Source: JACRLI01 sp035542815 (GTDB lineage Bacteria > Eisenbacteria > RBG-16-71-46 > JACRLI01). Taken from it: a stretch of 18,283 nt of DNA. Positions 14,916 through 18,283 of the stretch are shown one piece after another (position 1 is the stretch's first letter; every line of letters begins with the position of its first letter). The notes below the pieces were generated by a model. It was not told the origin of the DNA and searched no databases. It saw nothing but the letters and a program-made list of their open reading frames with translations. The stretch is taken from positions 1-18,283 of the forward strand of contig DATKKS010000099.1 of assembly GCA_035542815.1 (NCBI GenBank), written 5' to 3'. Both the position numbers and the translations under genes were made by a program.

Positions 14916-17033
14916 TCACCGAATCGTCACCAGCCTCTCCACCGCGCTCCCGCCGGCGGTCTCCAGGCGGCAGAAGTAGACCCCGCTGGGGGCGCCGCGG
15001 ACGTCCCAGCGCACCTCGTGCTCGCCCGCGGGCAGGGTCCCCTGGTGCAGCGTGGCCACCAGCCGGCCGCCGGCGTCGAACACCCGCAGCCGGACCACGC
15101 CCGACTGCTGCACCCGGAAGCGCAGCGTGACCGAGCCGTGCGCCGGTACCGGGCTGGCCGCGAACAGGACCGCCCCCGGGCCGCCCGGCCCGGCGGCCGG
15201 CTCCGCGGCGGTGGTGGCCTGGGCGCTGCGGAAGACGCAGTTGTGGTCCGCTCCGGCGAACACGTAGTTGGTCGAGTCCACCGCCAGGGAGATGATCTCC
15301 GCGAGGCCCAGGCCGTTGTCCAGCGTGTCCGGCCAGGTGAGCCCGCCGTCCAGCGAGGCCAGCACGTGGAGGCCCCGCATGGCGGCGAACACGACCCCGG
15401 CCCGGTTCACCGCCAGCGCCCGCACGTAGCTGCCGGGCCCCGCCACCTGCGTCCACAGCCCGCCCTCGTTGGTGGAGCGGTACACGCCGCCGGTCAGTGT
15501 CCCCGCGAACAGCCGGCCGGCGGCGTCCACCGCCATCGCCGAGACCCGCTGGTTGGCGGGCAGGCCGTTGTTGACCGGCACCCAGGTGTCGCCGTTGTCA
15601 GGGGAGCGCTCCACGCCGGCGTTGCCGGTGCCGGCGAAGAGGTTGCCGGCGGGGCTGGCCGTGAAGCTCACCACCCCAGTGTTGGCCGGGAAGCCGGCCA
15701 GCGCCTGCCACACCCCGCCGAAGCTCGAGAGGCGGTACACGCCGGTGGAGGTGCCCGCGAACAGGTAGCCCGAGGGCCGCGCCAGCAGCGCCCACACGTT
15801 GAGATCGCCCAGGCCGCCGCTCGCCGGAATCCAGCTCGCGCCGTTGTCGGCGGAGTGGTAGATGCCCCCGATGGCGCCGGCCACCACGTCGCCGTTGGCG
15901 GCCACCGCCAGCGCGTCCACGTCGTAGTTGGTGAGCGCCGTCTGGACCCAGGTCGCGCCGCGGTCCGGCGAGCGGGACACCCCGGCGCGCGAGACGCCCG
16001 CGAAGAGCTGGCCGCCGGCGGTGGCCGCCAGCGACAGCACCTGGGTCTCCAGGAGGCCCGCGCTGGCCGGGCTCCAGGTCAGCCCGTCGTCGGCGGACTT
16101 GAACGCCCCGCCCCCGCCGGTGCCCAGGTACACCAGCGAGCCCGGCCCCACCCGCAGGCAGGACACGTCGGTGGTGGTGAGCCCGGTGTTGTGCGAGGTC
16201 CAGCTCGCCCCGTCGGTGGTGGAGATGAACTCGCCGCTGCCGCCGCCGGCGAAGATCTGGGTGCCGCGGGCGTCCAGGGTGAGGATCGAGATGTTGGTCG
16301 AGAGGCCGGCGGTGCTCCAGTGGTCGCCGCCGTCGCTGGAGAGGTAGCAGCCGTTGGGGCTGCCGACGGCGATGAAGCCGTCGGCGCGGATCAGCATCGC
16401 CCAGCAGTAGCGGTTGCCCAGGCCGTTGTTCACCTGGGTCCAGGAGTTGCCGTTGTCGGCGCTGCGGTAGACGTAATCGTAGGTGCCGGCGAACACCCGG
16501 CCGTCCGGATGGATGCCCAGGCTCTCCACGGTGAGCGCGTTGCTGCCCACCAGGCCGTTGTCGACCTGGCTCCAGCTCGAGCCGTGGTCGGTGGAGCGGA
16601 AGACGCCCCCCAGGTAGGTGCCCGCGAAGAGCGTGTCGGCGGTCTTGGCGGCCATGCACCAGACGTTGAGGTTGGTGAGGCCGACGCTGGCCGAGGTCCA
16701 GTGGATGCCGCGGTCCGAGGACCGGAACACCCCGCCCCCGTAGCTGCCCGCGTACACCGCCCCGCCGGGCGCCGCGACCAGCGCCCAGATGTGCATGTCG
16801 GTGAGGCCGGTGCTGCTGGGCTGCCACGACGCGCCGCCGTTGGTGGAGCGGTACACGCCGCCGAAGAAGGTCCCGGCCAGGAGGGTGTCCGAGGAGAGCA
16901 CCAGCAGGGATCTCACGTTGCCGCCGGCGGGGCCGGTGGTCTGCTGCCAGAAGCCGGCGCGGGCCGGCGCGGATTGCAGGAGGAGGATCGCCAGGGCCGC
17001 GACCAGTGGGGCGGGAACGATGCGCTTGGACAT
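14916..17033 (-). CDS. Secreted Asp-box (BNR-like) beta-propeller protein with C-terminal sorting-like domain
   Basis: This 705-residue exported protein starts with a signal peptide (MSKRIVPAPLVAALAILLLQ, then SAPARA, probable cleavage near residue 26). Residues 38-600 consist of about thirteen repeats plus a partial one, each roughly 40-44 residues and built around an Asp-box such as VYRSTNGGASW, VFRSTDHGSSW, IYHSADNGASW or VERSPDNGDTW. Between boxes the pattern is LFAGT..GGVYRS. This matches sortilin/photosystem II stability factor-type beta-propellers, which usually bind proteins or sugars; no catalytic site is evident. The last 90 residues (VTLRFRVQQSGVVRLRVFDA, ending VYFCRLETAGGSAVERLVTI) form an Ig-like FlgD/type A sorting-like domain typical of FCB-group secreted proteins, so surface display or secretion is likely. 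ATG 17033 lies behind GGAAGGAG. It is separated from aqpZ upstream by a hairpin and its own promoter. Confidence 0.92.
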   Translation of the reverse strand: MSKRIVPAPLVAALAILLLQSAPARAGFWQQTTGPAGGNVRSLLVLSSDTLLAGTFFGGVYRSTNGGASWQPSSTGLTDMHIWALVAAPGGAVYAGSYGGGVFRSSDRGIHWTSASVGLTNLNVWCMAAKTADTLFAGTYLGGVFRSTDHGSSWSQVDNGLVGSNALTVESLGIHPDGRVFAGTYDYVYRSADNGNSWTQVNNGLGNRYCWAMLIRADGFIAVGSPNGCYLSSDGGDHWSTAGLSTNISILTLDARGTQIFAGGGSGEFISTTDGASWTSHNTGLTTTDVSCLRVGPGSLVYLGTGGGGAFKSADDGLTWSPASAGLLETQVLSLAATAGGQLFAGVSRAGVSRSPDRGATWVQTALTNYDVDALAVAANGDVVAGAIGGIYHSADNGASWIPASGGLGDLNVWALLARPSGYLFAGTSTGVYRLSSFGGVWQALAGFPANTGVVSFTASPAGNLFAGTGNAGVERSPDNGDTWVPVNNGLPANQRVSAMAVDAAGRLFAGTLTGGVYRSTNEGGLWTQVAGPGSYVRALAVNRAGVVFAAMRGLHVLASLDGGLTWPDTLDNGLGLAEIISLAVDSTNYVFAGADHNCVFRSAQATTAAEPAAGPGGPGAVLFAASPVPAHGSVTLRFRVQQSGVVRLRVFDAGGRLVATLHQGTLPAGEHEVRWDVRGAPSGVYFCRLETAGGSAVERLVTIR
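15215..16922 (-). repeat. Tandem Asp-box repeats inside the secreted protein gene
   Basis: About thirteen complete in-frame units of roughly 120-132 bases each encode S-x-D-x-G-x-x-W Asp-box motifs, with a truncated fourteenth unit (CVFRSAQ) at the end. The units have diverged in sequence, so this looks like old duplication rather than recent expansion. The tenth unit (VYRLSSFGGVW) has lost the aspartate. Confidence 0.8.
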
Positions 17034-17080
17034 GGGTAGGCTCCTTCCGCCGATGTCACGGGTGCGGGGGCATATGGGAC

Positions 17081-17108
17081 GGGGCCGCGCGGTGGAGCGC
17101 GCGGCCCC
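17081..17108 (-). other. Perfect 10-bp stem-loop between aqpZ and the Asp-box gene
   Basis: GGGGCCGCGC (17081-17090) and GCGCGGCCCC (17099-17108) are perfect complements around eight bases. The hairpin sits 62 bases beyond the aqpZ stop and could be its terminator, although no T tract follows. It also falls right at the predicted 5' end of the Asp-box mRNA, where it could act as a protective 5' stem. Confidence 0.45.
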
Positions 17109-17115
17109 GCGGCCC

Positions 17116-17121
17116 ATCATA
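17116..17121 (-). promoter_or_regulatory. Putative -10 box for the Asp-box protein gene
   Basis: The minus strand reads TATGAT, five of six matches to TATAAT, in very GC-rich surroundings. The preceding bases are GAG, so the TGn extension is absent. Transcription would begin near 17109, at the hairpin, with a leader of about 76 bases. Confidence 0.35.
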
Positions 17122-17170
17122 CTCCGGCCCGGCGCCCCACGGGAAACCCGTCGCGGGGAGCCCGGCGGGG

Positions 17171-17860
17171 TCAGCGCTCCTCGCCGCCGATGATCCGGTA
17201 CACGCCCGCCCCCACCACCGCGCCGACGATGGGGGCCACCCAGAAGAGCCACAGCTGGCGCACCGCCCAGCCGCCCACGTACACCGCCACCGCGGTGCTG
17301 CGGGCGGGGTTCACCGAGGTGTTGGTGACCGGGATGCTGACCAGGTGGATCAGCGTGAGGCACAGGCCGATGGCGAGCGGCGCGAAGCCCTGCGGCGCGC
17401 GCTTGTCGGTGGCTCCGAGGATCACCAGCAGGAACATCATGGTCATGATGATCTCGGTCACCAGCCCGGCCAGCATCGAGTAGCCGCCCGGGGAGTGCTC
17501 CCCGTAGCCGTTCGCGGCGAAGCCGGCGGCCAGGTCGAAGCCGGGCTTGCCGCTGGCGATGAGGTACAGGACGCCGCCCGCCAGCACGCCGCCGAGCAGC
17601 TGCGCGACGATGTACGGGAGGAGCTTGCCGGCCGGGAAACGCCCCCCCGCCCACAGCCCGACGGAGATCGCCGGGTTGAGGTGGCAGCCGGAGATGTGCC
17701 CGATGGCGAACGCCATCGTCACCACGGTCAGACCGAACGCCAGGGCCACCCCCAGCAGCCCGATGCCAAGCTGCGGGAAGGCCGCCGCCAGGACGGCGCT
17801 GCCGCAGCCGCCGAGCACCAGCCAGAACGTACCGAAGAACTCCGCGCCATACTGCTTCAT
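17171..17860 (-). CDS. aqpZ: Aquaporin Z, water channel
   Basis: This 229-residue inner-membrane protein matches the length of Escherichia coli AqpZ (231). Both half-helix motifs are intact: HLNPAIS (Asn62-Pro-Ala) and SVNPARS (Asn184-Pro-Ala-Arg). The predicted selectivity filter is Phe42, His172, Thr181 and Arg187, the set found in orthodox water channels rather than glycerol facilitators. CLTLIHLVSIPVTNTSVNPA is almost diagnostic for AqpZ. Six membrane helices and two half-helices account for the hydrophobic profile. It would carry rapid water flux during osmotic change. The start, ATG 17860, has GGAGGAGG upstream. An open extension of 64 codons beyond it is low-complexity and crosses the promoter, so I left it out. 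It is transcribed away from the DUF3078-like gene. Confidence 0.96.
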   Translation of the reverse strand: MKQYGAEFFGTFWLVLGGCGSAVLAAAFPQLGIGLLGVALAFGLTVVTMAFAIGHISGCHLNPAISVGLWAGGRFPAGKLLPYIVAQLLGGVLAGGVLYLIASGKPGFDLAAGFAANGYGEHSPGGYSMLAGLVTEIIMTMMFLLVILGATDKRAPQGFAPLAIGLCLTLIHLVSIPVTNTSVNPARSTAVAVYVGGWAVRQLWLFWVAPIVGAVVGAGVYRIIGGEER

Positions 17861-17943
17861 GGCAGGTCCCTCCTCCGTGCGGGAGTCCACGTGCGCCCGG
17901 CCGCGCCGGGCGGATGGTGCGCATTGCACGTGAGCGAGCCCGG

Positions 17944-17952
17944 AGTATAGCA
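17944..17952 (-). promoter_or_regulatory. Extended -10 promoter of aqpZ
   Basis: The minus strand reads TGCTATACT, a TGn extension plus TATACT (five of six). Transcription would start near 17937, giving a leader of about 77 bases. The -35 region (GCGCCC) does not match the consensus, as at the other extended -10 sites here. Confidence 0.55.
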
Positions 17953-18021
17953 CCGGGGCCGTCGGGGGGCGCGGGCCGGCCGGGAATGGTGGTACGGTTG
18001 GGCGCGGCTGCCTGAAGACCC

Positions 18022-18075
18022 CGCGGCGGGGCGGCCCGGCTGCGCGGGGCACGCCCGGCGGCCCGCCCCGCCGCG
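18022..18075. repeat. 13-bp perfect inverted repeat in the aqpZ/DUF3078 intergenic region
   Basis: CGCGGCGGGGCGG (18022-18034) and CCGCCCCGCCGCG (18063-18075) are exact complements separated by 28 bases. The right arm ends 31 bases before the ATG of the DUF3078-like gene, so a transcript would carry a very stable stem just ahead of its ribosome binding site. Only G and C are involved, so chance is not negligible. Confidence 0.4.
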
Positions 18076-18106
18076 CTCAGCGCAACAGCTGGAAGAGGAG
18101 GACCTC

Positions 18107-18283
18107 ATGGCCACCCCGTCCGCAGTCGCCCTCTCGCTCGCTCTCTCGCTCCTCGCCGCGGCCGCGGCCGCCGAGGAGGCCGCTCCCCCGAAGCCCATCG
18201 AGCCGGGCCCGTGGAAGTTCGGCACCGTGCTCAGCCTCAACCTCTCCCAGAGCGCCTACAGCGACAACTGGGCCGGCGGGGAC
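18107..18283 (+). CDS. DUF3078-like exported protein, N-terminal part only
   Basis: Fifty-nine codons are visible before the right edge. ATG 18107 follows GAGGAGG at a good distance. The first 22 residues (MATPSAVALSLALSLLAAAA and so on) form a signal peptide. The mature start is acidic and Pro-rich (EEAAPPKPIEPGPWKFGTVL), then SLNLSQSAYSDNWAGGD. The last stretch resembles the opening of DUF3078 proteins (PF11276), which begin with a strand like LNFSQxxxSNWxxGG and are predicted outer-membrane or periplasmic beta-rich proteins in Bacteroidetes-like groups. With so little sequence the family call is tentative; an exported protein is more secure. Confidence 0.7.
   Translation, partial: MATPSAVALSLALSLLAAAAAAEEAAPPKPIEPGPWKFGTVLSLNLSQSAYSDNWAGGD

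Noticed and set aside
15018..17039. 673-codon open frame on the plus strand opposite the Asp-box gene
   Set aside because: Repeated GG, VG and AV strings mirror the Asp-box repeats in antisense. It has no signal peptide or ribosome binding site.
17034..17924. N-terminal extension of the Asp-box protein across aqpZ
   Set aside because: The extension is aqpZ read in the wrong frame. ATG 17033 has a strong ribosome binding site and starts a signal peptide.
1..18283. Mobile element or defence island
   Set aside because: No transposase, integrase, restriction, toxin-antitoxin or phage-like protein was recognised, and no terminal inverted repeats with target duplications were seen.

Overview
The window is a GC-rich (roughly 70% by eye) bacterial chromosome segment with short intergenic gaps, good Shine-Dalgarno sites and no sign of phage, IS or CRISPR. 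Two secreted-protein signatures point to a Gram-negative of the FCB type. One is a C-terminal sorting-like domain on a 13-repeat Asp-box protein, the other a DUF3078-like N-terminus at the right edge. Together with the GC content this suggests something like Candidatus Eisenbacteria or a neighbouring lineage. That placement is an inference, not a demonstrated assignment.

Layout, left to right. (1) 1-4109, minus: the first 1369 codons of a giant cyclic beta-1,2-glucan synthase-like protein (NdvB/ChvB family), running off the left edge. (2) 4110-4681: a spacer with a tRNA-like gene (minus) that has an abnormal anticodon loop, and a strong hairpin. (3) 4682-7630, plus: a UPF0182 membrane protein. 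(4) 7757-9148, plus: a tight cluster of an SdpR-like ArsR repressor, an SdpI-like membrane protein (ATGA overlap) and a single-domain rhodanese. It sits behind a sigma70 promoter whose predicted transcript is nearly leaderless and which overlaps a dyad operator. (5) 9221-11232, minus: a two-gene unit of an LCM/TIGR00027-type methyltransferase followed by an exported metallo-beta-lactamase-fold hydrolase. (6) 11233-11658: a near-perfect 20-bp palindrome over promoter-like elements, then the 5' remnant of a secreted-protein gene on the plus strand that has lost its start codon and is cut off after about 45 residues. (7) 11628-13457, minus: an RDD membrane protein with a C-terminal Sel1 repeat array. 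(8) 13628-14833, plus: an NnrS family protein. (9) 14916-17033, minus: the secreted Asp-box protein. (10) 17171-17860, minus: aquaporin Z. (11) 18107 to the right edge, plus: the start of a DUF3078-like exported protein.

The genes look like ordinary envelope, stress and housekeeping functions (periplasmic glucan, water channel, membrane proteins, secreted proteins) rather than one dedicated pathway. I did not find a convincing new multi-gene system. The points most worth a second look are the malformed tRNA-like gene, the truncated secreted-protein remnant next to a 20-bp palindrome, the recurring extended -10 motif (TGCTANNNT) upstream of unrelated genes, and the RDD-Sel1 fusion. Long antisense open frames opposite several genes are compositional shadows and are not annotated.
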